In this document: positions 12,303-24,079 of the stretch, in pieces
How positions within the stretch are numbered: the stretch's first letter is position 1
How the letters are laid out: each line of letters starts with the position of its first letter
NCBI RefSeq assembly: GCF_947623445.1
Contig: NC_135242.1
Span: 24,676,001 to 24,740,000 of the forward strand
Direction of reading: 5' to 3'
Length of the DNA stretch: 64,000 nucleotides
Origin: Clavelina lepadiformis
Taxonomy: Eukaryota > Chordata > Ascidiacea > Aplousobranchia > Clavelinidae
Made by a program: the position numbers and the translations under genes
The notes under the pieces: model-generated
What the model was told of the DNA's origin: nothing
What the model saw: the letters and a program-made list of their open reading frames with translations, nothing else
The model's database searches: none

Positions 12303-12310
12303 CCTATAGG

Positions 12311-13555
12311 CTAGCTTAGGCCTAGTTGTATAGTTTTAGCTTTACGGTCAGACCTTACTGCCGTGCTCGTGTGCACTTAATTCTTCGTTTATTTATTACA
12401 ACTGTGTACTGCCGTTAAATTTTCCTTTATACCGCCGAATTTAACTTGTTTGCTTTTGTGAATTTCTGTAGAACTGCGTGTTTCGATGTGAAAGTCAAAA
12501 ATTCCATGTTTGTGTTTACGAGCTATCGTACACACATTCATGAGTGTCCCCGCCACCTGGTTATAGCCAACCTGGAAAGTGTGACACTTTTTGATGAGCT
12601 CTTAGGGTGGAGATCGGCTAAAATTGAGCTACAGTGACAGACTGAATGCAAATGCAAATGATTTGCTAGGCTAGGTACGGTTCTCAGTTAACACTTTCCC
12701 AAGCTAAACAGAAAACCTGTGTGGGGTCTCTTTTTATTGGCCATAAATATGCAATGTCTCTGAAAATAGAGGAAACAGTGGGGGCCCTATCCACAGTCTT
12801 GAAATGTCTCGAGGATACAGTTGTCATGCTTTCCACCATGGGGATAGAGAGTTAGAGTGTCAGACGGTTTCGCAAACTAAGCTAAGTATGGAGCGACATG
12901 CATCAGAACCGTGATTGTTGAAGAATTAGCTTATTGCATCACAATTGTTTCTCATTCAGACCTTATAAGTCATCTGAATGTTCAGTCCTTAGCTTACAGT
13001 TTGGTTCTTTAAAATAATGAAAAGTTGGCAGAAATCATATTTACAAACACACTTTTCCAGCTCGGCAGTTCGTCACCTGTGACATCAGTGCAAAGTTATA
13101 GTTTCACTGGTCTATTTCTCGCTTGCGCTGGAATTTCTTGACATTAAAAATCTTACAATCAAAAACAACACGACAGACTGTGTGCTTATGAGTGAATGTG
13201 CTTAATGGCCTAATTTGTTGTTTGAAAACCTTTATTAGCTGGTTTAGTTGAAATTATTATCTTACAGCCTGGTCATGATTAAAAAAAGAGTAATTTCTTA
13301 TATTTTGTTGCCTTACTCTAGATTTCCTATATTCTGTAGGTGCAAACATGTTCAGTCAAATTTAAATCGCCTTTTGTCAAATATTTGCCTCAGTGTTACA
13401 TGAAATTTATATAAATTTTTTAACCTGTGATACACAGCTTTATATGTTGAAATTGTTTCTTAGGTTTATCAAACAATCTTCAAACGCAGCGTAACAGGAC
13501 ATTATCTGTCCCTGTTCTGAATTTCTCTACTAGACTGCTTTTGGGATTGTCCAAA
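12311..13555 (+). other. 5' flank of CAB39 head 1
   Basis: Together with 11348-11960 this is the upstream region of the CAB39 piece. It is well kept in unit 2 (41097-42590) apart from mobile elements. A GC-richer patch at about 11615-11665 is shared with 41375-41420 and could mark a promoter or 5' leader, but I see no TATA box or clear upstream exon. Nothing else is recognisable. Confidence 0.4.
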
Positions 13556-16500
13556 ATGTCAATCTTTAAAAAGGCCCACAAGAGTCCTGCTGACATTGTC
13601 AAAAGTCTCAAATCGGTTCTTCATGTTTTGTTCGAACAACAAACGAGTGGGAAAAAAATGGACAAGGTAACGACAATATTTTGGTTCGTTTGCAAGCGCT
13701 GTCATTACGATTCTGTTTTATGTTAAGGCTCATTGTTCTTGAAAACACTTCAGATACGTGGTTTTACACATTTTCATTTTCAATGGTTTTCTTTATCACT
13801 CTACAAGCGTTTCAATGCTTCCTTGCCTAATGCCATGCACAAGATCATGTGCAGATTTTGCTAATTTGTAATTAATTGGAAGAACGAATTACGCAGGGAA
13901 ATTTTTTTATTTTTAACCAATCCCAGTTAAATACAGAACAGCGTCCTTTGATACGTCCTGTTACCTATTTAGTGTTCATTGTCAAATTGTTCCACGACTA
14001 ACAATCATTCTATTTCAGTTGTTTAACTACTTTAAATCTAGACGAAAATAGCCATTAGCGATTGATAATAATTTTTGCTTTCAGGCTTTCGAAGATCCGA
14101 TGAAGAACCTGGCTTCGATGAAGTCAATCATGTGTGGCACCGATCAACACGAGCCGCAATCCGAGCTCGTGGCTCAACTCTCCCAAGAACTATACAAGAG
14201 CGAAATCATCTACATAATTTTGACAAACTTGTCTCGGATTGATTTTGAGGTTGTGAACTATGTGTGCGTGCTGTATATGTACTTGTAATTTTTCCAAGTT
14301 CATCAAAGTTATGAAACCTGTGCAGTTAAATCGTCGTTCCAGCTATTTTAATGATTTTAACATTATCAGGGTAAAAAAGATTTCACACAAATCTTCAATA
14401 CGTTAGCGAGACGACAGATTGGCAGCAGACAACCCACCGTCGAATTTTTATGTAAGAAGAAGAACATATTGGACATCTTAGTTGAAGGGTAGGTTGCATG
14501 TTCGTGCATGTTAGTATCGTTCATTTAAAGTCGAAGAAGAAGATTTTATTTCTCACTAAATCTCACTTAACGTTCATTGTTTTTGTGATTTTTCGGCAGA
14601 GTTTTTCAGCATAAAACCAAACAGAATCATTCATAAAGGTTCCCACTTTTCTTTCTCCAGATACAATGACCCAGACATTGCCTTAAACTGCGGCATTATG
14701 CTGAGGGAGTGCATTCGATATGAATCCCTCGCAAAAATTGTTTTCGAGTCTGAGAACTTTTTTAAGTTCTTCGAATACGTTGAGATGTCCACTTTTGATA
14801 TTGCATCGGATGCCTTTGCCACCTTTAAGGTTAGTTTGCTTTTGCTGGAGTCGTTTGCTCAAAATTAAGATTGTCGATGTTGTTGTAAAATTGGATTAAT
14901 TTTTACACAGGACCTGCTGACACGGCATAAAGTTTTCTGCTCTGAATTTTTGATTAAAAACTACGACAGAGTGTTCCCAGCTTACACCCGCTTGCTTGAG
15001 TCGGAAAATTACGTGACTCATTGTCAATCACTCAAGGTTCGTTGCTTCAAAGTATCTGCCGTTTTATCTTAAAAATTGATGTCTATGTGTTAGCCTAAAT
15101 CACTTCAGAAACTCTAATATATTTCCACCAATACTATACAGTGTTGACCTGTACAAGTGTATGTATATGCATAGGTTGTGCATTCTGAAATTTTGTTGCT
15201 GTTTTATTCACCAATACGATGCGTAAATGAGCTTTTTGCTTGAAAAGTTCTTTCCTTTTAATATTACCTCATACATGTAAACTGAAAATAGTGTGACAAT
15301 AATTGCTGTGGAATCTTGGTGTTTGGTGTTCCAAACACAACCCCCTTTAAGAGTAGGTCCCAAAAAAATGGCCCCATCACCTGGTGTTTGTGGTTCATGG
15401 ATTTGGCCGAAAAGTTGGCCGGTTGCATGTTAGTATCGTTCATTTAAAGTCAAAGAAAAGGATTTGATTTCTCACTAAATTTCACTTAACGGCCATTGTT
15501 TTTATGAGTTTTTCGGCATAAAACCAAACAAAATCATTCATAAAAGTTTCCACTTTTCCTTCGCAGGTACAATGACCCAGACATTGCCTTAAACTGCGGC
15601 ATTATGCTGAGGGAGTGTATTCGATATGAATCCCTCGCAAAAATTGTTTTTGAGTCTGAGAACTTTTTTAAGTTCTTCGAATACGTTGAGATGTCCACCT
15701 TTGATATTGCATCGGATGCCTTTGCCACCTTTAAGGTTAGTTTGCTTTTGCTGGAGTCGTTTTCTCAAAGTTAAATTTGTCGATCTTGTTGTAACATTGG
15801 ATTAATTTTTGCACAGGACCTGCTGACACGGCATAAAGTTTCCTGCTCTGAATTTTTGATTAAAAACTACGACAGAGTGTTCCCAGCTTACACTCGCTTG
15901 CTTGAGTCGGAAAATTACGTGACACGTCGTCAATCACTCAAGGTTCGTTACTTCAAAGTATCTGCCGTTTTACCTTAAAAGTTGATGTCTATATGTTAGC
16001 CTAAATCAGTTCAGAAACTCTAATATATATTTCTATCAATGCTATACAGTGTTGACCTGTACAAGTATATGCATAGGTTGTGCATTCTGAAATTTTGTTA
16101 GTGTTTTATTCACCAATACGATGTGTAAATGAGCTTTTTGCTTGAAAAGTTCTTTCCTTTTAATGTTGCCTCATACATGTAAACTGAAAATAGTGTGACA
16201 ATAATTGCTGTGGAATCTTGGTGTTTGGTGTTGGTTTGGTGTTGTTCCAAACACGACCACCTTTAAGAAGAGGTCCCATCACCTGGTGTTTGTGGTTCAG
16301 GGATTTGGCCGAAAGCAAAGTTGGCCCCATTTTTCTCCAGTTGTCTATCATGATAAAGATTGTCCTAAACCCTCGTTGTACTATTCTCACAAAGACTCAC
16401 CTTATTTGCAATTTGCCATTACTAAGCTCATTTGTCCACCAGCATCATGTGATTGTGAAAGTGACTGGTCACATTAGTGAGATTATCAAACACAGTAATA

Positions 16501-17353
16501 TGCATTGGGAGTGGACAATCGGGTGATTGTGGTTCAAACACTAAGCTGGTTACCGGTCAGCTTGATTACATGTCAAAATACAAGAAAAATTGTGGGAAAA
16601 ATGATCCTATTAATCGGTTGACATTTAGTCAAGTTTCTACTGTGTGTATAAGTTACAGGCTATGCTCTGCATGTGGTGTGACAATTTCTAAGCTATGGTC
16701 GTGTAAATTTGTTATTTGGCTTTGAAAAGTGCTTTCTGGTTAGAAAGTTTGAACACACACAGAAATAGTATTGAAAAATTTGTGAATGAATGCGCTTGTC
16801 TTGTACGAGAAGATTTCCAGCTGATTGTAATCTTTATTTTATCCCGATTTCATTCAAGCTGTCTCGGATTATTGTTACAGTAGAGCACACAGCTTTTTGA
16901 GTAAAATGACCTCATAGATCATGTTAGATGTTGCATAGTTCCATGCTTAGACGCTTTACACATACCAAGCCATATGAGCCAACACATCATGTGATTTCTT
17001 GTAAAATCATATTTTATGTCCGTAGCTTACTTTGCGTTGCAAGAGCAATTACTTTCCATGTGACAATGCAATGCCTAGTTATTATGACATCATAAAGACA
17101 AAGTATGGAAGTTTAAAGACATTTCTATTTGTTTTTTTGCAACAATGTTGCATTGTTCTGTCATAAAAATATAACTGAACATGTTCATTTCTTTATAATT
17201 TATCCCCAGTTACTGGGTGAGCTACTCCTAGATCGTCACAATTACACAATTATGACGCGTTACATCAGCAAGCCCGAGAACCTCAAGATCATGATGAACA
17301 ATCTTCGTGATCAGAGCCGCAACATCCAGTTTGAAGCTTTCCACGTTTTCAAG
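13556..17353 (+). CDS. CAB39: CAB39/MO25 head, copy 1, lacking the final exon
   Basis: MO25 (CAB39) is a cytoplasmic helical-repeat scaffold that activates LKB1-STRAD and Ste20-type kinases. Exons: 13556-13666, 14085-14249, 14370-14488, then either 14661-14829 plus 14911-15036 or the duplicate pair 15567-15735 plus 15817-15942, and 17210-17353. Phases fit, giving 278 residues that follow the family closely: [14 protein letters not shown] at the start, [73 protein letters not shown]. Human MO25 continues about 60 residues beyond this point; that last exon is not found here or anywhere in the window. The next coding sequence is XPO7. Exon 2 ends in an uncommon donor (GAG then GTTGTG). Likely a truncated gene copy; it could still be transcribed. 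Confidence 0.85.
14507..15419 (+). repeat. Exon 4-5 tandem duplication in CAB39 copy 1, left member
   Basis: About 905 bp that include CAB39 exons 4a (14661-14829) and 5a (14911-15036) and their introns. The neighbour at 15420-16325 is a direct copy. Exon 5a carries changes not seen in the other copies: it reads KVFCSEF and VTHCQSLK where 5b and the unit 2 exon read KVSC and VTRRQSLK, so 5a is the diverged one. Confidence 0.85.
15420..16325 (+). repeat. Exon 4-5 tandem duplication in CAB39 copy 1, right member
   Basis: Direct copy of the block to the left, with exons 4b (15567-15735) and 5b (15817-15942). Unit 2 has only one such block, so the duplication happened in unit 1 after the large duplication, or unit 2 lost one. 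Using both pairs in one mRNA would break the frame: exon 5a ends in phase 0 while exon 4b needs two bases before it, which makes a stop after two codons. The pairs can only be used one at a time. Confidence 0.85.
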
Positions 17354-17433
17354 GTAAGACTGATCCCATGCTTACCTGAAGCGTGCCACCATGCTTAATG
17401 TAGCGGTCATGTCATTGGGTTCACCACCTAAGG

Positions 17434-17601
17434 CAGGGATGTCCAACCTGCGGCCCGCCTGAGATTTTTGTGCGGCCCGTTAGTCATTTTCACTCCAAAA
17501 GTATGTACTTTATGTACCCATTTTTCTTGAAATTTAATAGGTACATTGAATTATTTCAAGTGACAATGCGGCCCACTTTAATAAAAGGTTGGAGATCCCT
17601 G
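17434..17601. mobile_element. hAT-type MITE (168 bp) in the chimeric intron of unit 1
   Basis: Ends are CAGGGATGTCCAACC and GGTTGGAGATCCCTG, inverted repeats of each other, with an inside motif GCGGCCCG. The 8-bp duplication ACCTAAGG is present at 17426-17433 and 17602-17609. Unit 2 has the unfilled site at about 45498 with a single copy of the word (GCCTAAGG), so this is a clean presence/absence difference between paralogs. Confidence 0.9.
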
Positions 17602-17853
17602 ACCTAAGGTCAATTACCATTGGTTATGCCGATGTGAGTGACCAATTCTTTTAAAATGTCAAGTTCAATTGCTGCCTTAAAAAATTGCTCCAAATTTAAT
17701 TCAAAACGTGTTTAGTTACGGGAAAAAGAATGGTTTAAAATGGTAACTTATCTAACTTGCACTTGTGTGGTAGATTTTGTGTTGTTTTTTCTAATTTTAC
17801 AATTTCCTTTTCATATTTGCATCTAGTTTCATTCAAACGTTTTCATTTTCAAG

Positions 17854-20800
17854 GCGAAGATGAAGAGAAACTCACTCGATTCATGGTTCCTATGACGACG
17901 ACCTTTCACTCATTGCAGCAGATGTTACAAAACGCGTCAAGTAATGCGTGAGTCATCATAATGTCTACAACGCTTTCCTGAATAGCACTTTTTGTAAAGA
18001 ACCTTACCCCATTTGTACTATCCAACTGAAAACAATCCCAAATGTATATAATTATATGTATTATGATGCGTATGAAATAAAATGTGACCCAAAATGGCGG
18101 AATAAGAAATTTCTTTTGACAATGGCCCCTGGTACTTGTGCTTTTTAGCCCAAAATTATACAAAATTCTCTTTTGCAGTAAGTTGTTGCGGGCTTTTAAA
18201 TTTGATATAATTGGCACTTTAGTTTATTGGGATAATGTTGCGCCAGAAAAGTTCAGGTCTTGTCATTATCATTGCTGTCCACTTGGTGGTGTGGTGGACA
18301 TGGAGGTGGCACCGACATCGAGGTATTTAAATTTGCCGTTGTAGTGATCCCAGGCATTGATATAATGCTTGCTCTTGTCTAGAAGTCCTGGTATATATAT
18401 GATATATACTCATCCAAATTGGTGCAAGACCATATAAAATAATTTGTCAGATTGAAAATTCTACAGATAAGCAACGACTTAAGCTGTGGCTGTGAGAAAT
18501 CATTGCTTAAGTGTTGTGAAGAGTTTCTCCGTAGCGAGGATAAAAATTCCAATGCCATACTAACACATTTTTGTGCAGATTATTCTAAACAACCAAGATT
18601 TGTTAATTCCAGGACAATGTCGTCTCACGCTGTCCGCACACTTCTCGGGGTAACAAGGGACTGTCGGGGGCTCGCTTACGCTTTCAACACGAAAAGCTCG
18701 TACATGATGCTATTTGATATCATGTGAGTGACAGCGGTATGAGATGTCTATGTGATAAGTTAATGGAATGGAATTATATTTAGTGGTTTATTTGGTTTAA
18801 TTTTTTATTCCTAGATATCCGACTTTCACCGACATTCTTCAAAAATCGATTGAACTGTGGTCACATGACCCGGATGTGACAACCCCAGTTTTAAAGGTCG
18901 GTAGAAAATCTGCTGCTCTGCGCCCTCAAGTGATCTTTGTTTCGTGCAAATATTAAAAATGTTTTTGTCATTGTCAAGTGCAATGCATAGCTTTTCATTT
19001 GTGTATCCCATTGTCTGTCTTTAATTGTTTGTGTTATTCCCAACTGCATGTCCAATCTCCATCAATAACTTCATGCCAATGTGCATCTTCATCTTTAAAC
19101 AGCTTTTTGCTGAGTTGGTTTTGAAGCGAGGACAACGTTTGGACTTTGACGTCGCCTCCCCGAATGGAATATTGTTATTCAAGGAAGCCAGCAAGCTTGT
19201 CTGTGGATATGGTAGGTCAAGTATGATCACCATTTGGGAAGTTTAAAATGATTTGATTTCAGGTGTGTAAGTTTGGTATCGCGACAATTCTAAGAATTAC
19301 GGTCAGGTTTCAAATTGTTAAAAATTCCGAGGGGCGAGAGTTGGAATTGATACGTTTCTATCGCCGAGTAACCTGGCAAATTTGTGTGCCATGTGGACTT
19401 GAAGATAAATTTGTTTGCTAATTTCCAAGAATATTTCACAGATAAGTTACAGAATTCAGTGTTAATGCGAACAATGTATATCCGGCAGGTAATCGTATTC
19501 TCGCAATGGGGGAGCCACCAAAAGATCAAGTATTTTCACACCGTTTGAAAGGGATGTCGCTTTGTTTTCGCTTGCTCAAGAACGCGCTTTGTGCCGGTTT
19601 GGTCAACTTTGGTGTTTTTCAACTCTACAACGACCCGACGTTGGAAGACGCTCTCAATGTATTTGTGAAGCTCGCAACGTCAACTGACAGCTCACATTTT
19701 CTAGTAAGCGTACAACAACTGTCTTCTATAAGGTTTTATGACTTGGGTGTGTCTGTATTTATGGGTTGGGGTTAAGTTTGAGTTAAACTCTCTGCAGATT
19801 CTCTGAGTTGTAATGTACATGATCAAACAAACAGGATTAAACACCTGAAAGTTTACGAAGCATTGAAATATTTTTTTCCCTTTTATACCAGGACTACCCA
19901 AATTTGAGTTTGTCGTACTACTCCCTGCTTGAAGTTGCAATGCAGGATCACATGAACTTCGTTAGTGGGCTGCCTCCATCTGTCGTATATCACTTATTGA
20001 AGACTCTCACCGATGGACTTACTGGCCTGGGTAGGTGGCCTGGTTACTTATGTGTTGATGTGTTTGTTATTTCTATGCCAGGGTTTGAAAGAGATCATGA
20101 AACATTTTTTGAAAGATTTTGCTGTTGGTCTTGATCTTGCCGTACTTTTAACGTCTAGCTATTTCTTTTCGGTTCAGCTGGTCATTTAGCTTCGTGATCA
20201 ACTTCACCTTCCATTATTTGTGTTTCCTTGGTTTTGAATTATGACTGGCTCGAATTTCTTCATTAAAACTTTTTTTAGTTATTATGGCTAACGGGATGTG
20301 ACATATTTTTGGGCAATCTCACTGAGATATCCAAAATATTTAAGTAAATACACGAACCATACACTGGGTGAAGAAAATAATTATGTAAAATCTTGTTGTG
20401 GTCGGTCAATTTAACTCCGAACAATTTAACCAACGGTCAGTTAAACCTTCGATAAATCAACCCAAGGACCATTCAACTCGCAGATGCTGGTTGGGGTCGT
20501 CCTGGGTTTAATCGCTCGACAACCAAAGATTTTATTTAAGTGTTACGCGTATGAATTCTACGATAATTGAATTTACAACTTTCTAAAATATGCATTTTTT
20601 CCTTTCACTACTGTAGCCGGCCATTTGAAAACTTGCCAAGTACATTCCTTGTTAAGTAACAGTTCCTTTACAATGACGTAACAATCACTCCATTCACTAC
20701 ATCACTATAAGATAGCGCTGACCCACACAGCAGATAGACCCATACTTCAGCAGTTGACGTAGGTCGGGCTTATAAAATATGATGCTTGTTTCAGACACTG

Positions 20801-21828
20801 TGATATGCACTTGCTGTTGCAATACCTTGGACCACTTGGTCACTTATCTCTTTCGCATCGGCAGCCGGGCTCCAGCGCTCTCTAACGGCGACATCACGTC
20901 TGCCGTATCCCTCAAGCGGCGACATAATGAAGTGGACCGCCAACGCGAGCAGCACTTTCTTCAAATGATGATTGACAGGCCGGACATATTACAAACAGTG
21001 ACGTGGCTTCAACTTTAACAGAATATTTGTCGGTTCCAGAACGTTATTGTAGTTGTTAAAATAATAATTGTCTTATTTTTCAGGCGTTGTCAACCGTGCT
21101 TCACACAATTATGTTTGAAGATTGCCGGAACCAGTGGAGCATGTCCAGGCCTTTGTTGGGTCTTATCCTGCTCAACGAAGAGGTACTGGACGCGTGGTGG
21201 CGCTATGGTGCCCAAAAAACACTTGTTGAGATTGCAACTCTCGGCCAAGTCCATGAAAGTTTTTCTAAAATGGGACAAAAAATCTAATTCGTAGCAAATT
21301 GTTGAGTTATGTTGTTGTTAGTGAAAGAACTGCTAAGCCGTAGCTACATCGATGCATTTCCTGCAGTTTTGGCACAAAAAATTTTTAAACGCTAGACTAC
21401 ATTTAACTACGTGGCTAACCAGGAGCAGCATGATTGCATCTGGTAAAATTTTCACCTTAAACTTACGAGGATAACTTCCTTTCCACAGCACATGCCGACG
21501 CTGCAGAAGACACTCTGCGAGCCCGGGGTCGAACACGGGCGGCTGAATCTCGAGTCGGTGTCGAATTGTTTTAACCAATTGATGTTTTGCGTCGATAAGA
21601 ATCTTCATTCCAAGACACGTGACAGGTGCAATTTGCGTTGCTTCTTTAAGCTTGACATGAGCATGTGGTTGAATTTGCTGGTTGAATACCTTCTGCTTTT
21701 TCAGATTTACGCAAAATCTTTCCATGTTTCGACGAGAGGTGAACGATATAATCAAAGGAGCAGGTTCAGGTCAAAACACTGGAGTCGGACTCGATTTAAC
21801 CGCAAACAGTTCAAATATGATGACGTGA
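17854..21828 (+). CDS. XPO7: Exportin-7 C-terminal part, copy 1 (5' exons missing)
   Basis: XPO7 (RanBP16) is a HEAT-repeat nuclear transport receptor. Ten exons with matching phases: 17854-17947, 18613-18723, 18815-18896, 19103-19211, 19489-19703, 19892-20030, 20795-20997, 21084-21182, 21489-21625, 21705-21828. They code about 437 residues corresponding to the last 40% of the family (usual length near 1090). Recognisable pieces in order: [45 protein letters not shown]-like core [55 protein letters not shown], and the tail [12 protein letters not shown]. No stop or frameshift was found. The first ~640 residues are absent; the sequence upstream is CAB39 intron. Without its own start it is probably not expressed as an exportin. 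The donor after exon 7 is an uncommon GTGACG, also kept in copy 2. Confidence 0.88.
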
Positions 21829-23311
21829 CAAGCGCTTCTGTGACGTAATTCGCTATGCAGTAAACTGTGACTTTCCACTGTTTTGTCGTCGTTTATCGCG
21901 CATATTAACAACGCTTTCATTCGGTTAAAATTTGAGTGTGAAATATCACAAGTGACATCTCACCGCAATTACCTGTCATTATTGAGCAATCATTTTCGCC
22001 GCTAAAAATCGTTTGATTCGTCAGTTTTCCGCTGATTTCCTTTGCAATAATCTGTGCTGAATGGTGCTTGTTCTACAGTGAGTTAAATAATGTGCAAGGG
22101 CTTGAGGACAAGAAACGACCGTGAAAACGCGTTCTTTTCAAATACAACGACATAATTAATGCTTTGTTTGTTCCTTTATACAACTTGCTGTGGTCCGTAC
22201 AGTAGCTTAGGCTGCTTGTTTCACTTCGTCTGATGTTCACGTGAGTGCAGGGCTTGAAATTCGGCGACGTTTTGCATGAATTTTCTTGGTCTTGCCGCAG
22301 AGTGGAAATTTGTTTACTTTGGAACTGTTTGAAAAGAGGTTTAGTTTCATGTAAACACAATCAACCATCTCCAAGTGCAGTACTAATTACTTAAAACTAA
22401 CACGTCAAAAAGTATATGCGTCTGGTTTTGGAATATTTTGCTCAGAATCATATGAAACAAAAATTAAAAAAATAATTATGTTAAAATGTCGAACAAGGCC
22501 AATGCAGTAAGTTATATGAAAACGTTTATTTCACAACTAAGGAATGTGTTTACTTTAATTATTTTGTTTTATATTTACCGTTTATGACTTTATGGCAACA
22601 AATGTCCGCTTCTAAATTTTAATAAACGATTTTGAAACGTCATACCAGAGTTAATCGTCCAGTGCTGTGCTGAGGAAGGGAACGAAACACCGGAAGATTC
22701 GCTTGAATGCAAACTGAACGTTTTAAATTCTGCGTATATGTTTAAAACAAGTCAACGTCTGTCAATCAAACACTGGCGGATATGACGTTTTAACTGGTAA
22801 TAAAAGAGGAGAAATTCGAACCAGATTAGATTAATGCCTTAACAAGTGAAGCGTTTGATAACGTAGCGATGACGTCATATTGTTAAACACTGTGTTTATC
22901 AATGGCGGAAATTTTAGTGGTGGAGTTAGTCTGGGAGACATTAATACTGGAAGGAAAAAATGGGCAAAGTCAACTCATAGAGCATATGTTCACTTCAAAT
23001 CACTTTAAAATTTTTCGTGTTGGTTTATTTTGATTTTTTAATTTTTTGCAACGTTACGAAACTTATTGATCGAGCACCAGTGCAAGCGCATACAGAACAG
23101 CAGCAACTTACTTACTTCCTTGTTATTTGAATATGCTTATCGCTGGTGTGTTACCAACATGTAAAAAAGTGCTATATTTACGATGATATTGTCACCACCT
23201 GCGTCAGCACAATTTTTTCTTTCCCCAAGTTGAAGACGAAAAATAAAATGGATCAAATCTACTTCCTTCTACTTTCTGGTGAATCCCCCAATGTGCTTCT
23301 TTTTTCTGTAG
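21829..23311 (+). other. Conserved stretch between XPO7 tail 1 and gene Z
   Basis: Largely kept in unit 2 (49678-50988). At about 22651-22766 both units keep an open frame after an AG acceptor that contains VQCCAEEGNETPEDSLE and ends WRI-stop; at about 22902 both start an open frame MAEILVVE. Either may be an upstream exon of gene Z, but I could not connect them by phase. Unit 1 has some 70 extra bases near 23005-23075 relative to unit 2. Confidence 0.4.
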
Positions 23312-23653
23312 GCTCCTTGCCTGATCCAGACATCCGAAATAATGTGACATCATTTTTACTGCATGACCTTCTCCATCCTTCTCCGTTCTTAGCTATTTTA
23401 TGGAGTGTTCTTCCGTTTGTAACAAACACAGTAAGTAGTTTCATAGCCTCGAAGCTGAAGGCAGCGTCGATGAATCCGAGTAAAATTGTTTAAAACTTTT
23501 TTGCAGATAAACAATTCCAACCGCAGTAACATTTCTAATGACATGTTTATTAAATTTCTATCGCATAACAGTTCCAATTCCATACTGGAACTAGAAGACA
23601 GTGCGATTAATTACAGAGATAAATATTTCAATCGTAGATCTGTTTTCAGATAA
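23312..23653 (+). CDS. Gene Z copy 1: last two exons of an unrecognised gene
   Basis: I do not recognise this protein. Exon A, 23312-23430, has a strong acceptor (TTTTTTCTGTAG) and donor (ACA then GTAAGT) and codes 39 residues including SFLLHDLLHPSPFLAILW; it starts in phase 1 and ends in phase 0. Exon B, 23507-23653, follows a TTTTTTGCAG acceptor and codes 48 residues rich in Asn and Ser (NNSNRSNIS, HNSSNSILELEDS), ending in TAA. Both are repeated in unit 2 with mostly intact frames. The exon A sequence resembles an open stretch at 30415 (shared S-F-(L/V)...H...F-x-AILW), so a small exon family may exist. It lies between XPO7 and ficolin. A start exon was not identified. Confidence 0.55.
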
Positions 23654-24079
23654 CTGGTTCTGGGCTGATTTATATAGGCCTGTTGTGAATTCAGGATATG
23701 ATTGGATGTGCAATACCACCATAAACATTAAAACGCATTTGTTTGCAAGCGATTTTACTTGCATAAGAATGTAACTCCATGTCAGTTGCAGTAGTAGCTT
23801 TAGGGTTAGGCGAGCAAGGAGGCCGCCTCGGGCCATCCTCCGAGAGACACCCCATGTTTGAGTATACGCGCTCTAAACAAACAAACTTTGAATACGAATA
23901 TTATTGTTAACTATTCGCAGTTTTTCAGGACAGGAGTCATCCATTGGTTCATGCTAATTAGCTGTATGAGCCGTATATAGAAAGTTGTGTAAATCGAAAT
24001 TCTGTGTAAACTTGTCCCCTCCTGTTATAAAATTACTTTCATATAAGTTGATGCTTAAACGGTCACGTGATTTAAAACA

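Noticed and set aside
20360-20560. Possible structured RNA from GGTCAATTTAAC-like near-repeats
   Set aside because: Only loose repeats within an XPO7 intron; no convincing paired stem could be followed by eye and nothing resembles a known RNA class.
13556-21828. A single in-frame CAB39-XPO7 fusion protein
   Set aside because: The phase of the last CAB39 exon (0) does not fit the first XPO7 exon (needs one base), so a direct splice gives an early stop.
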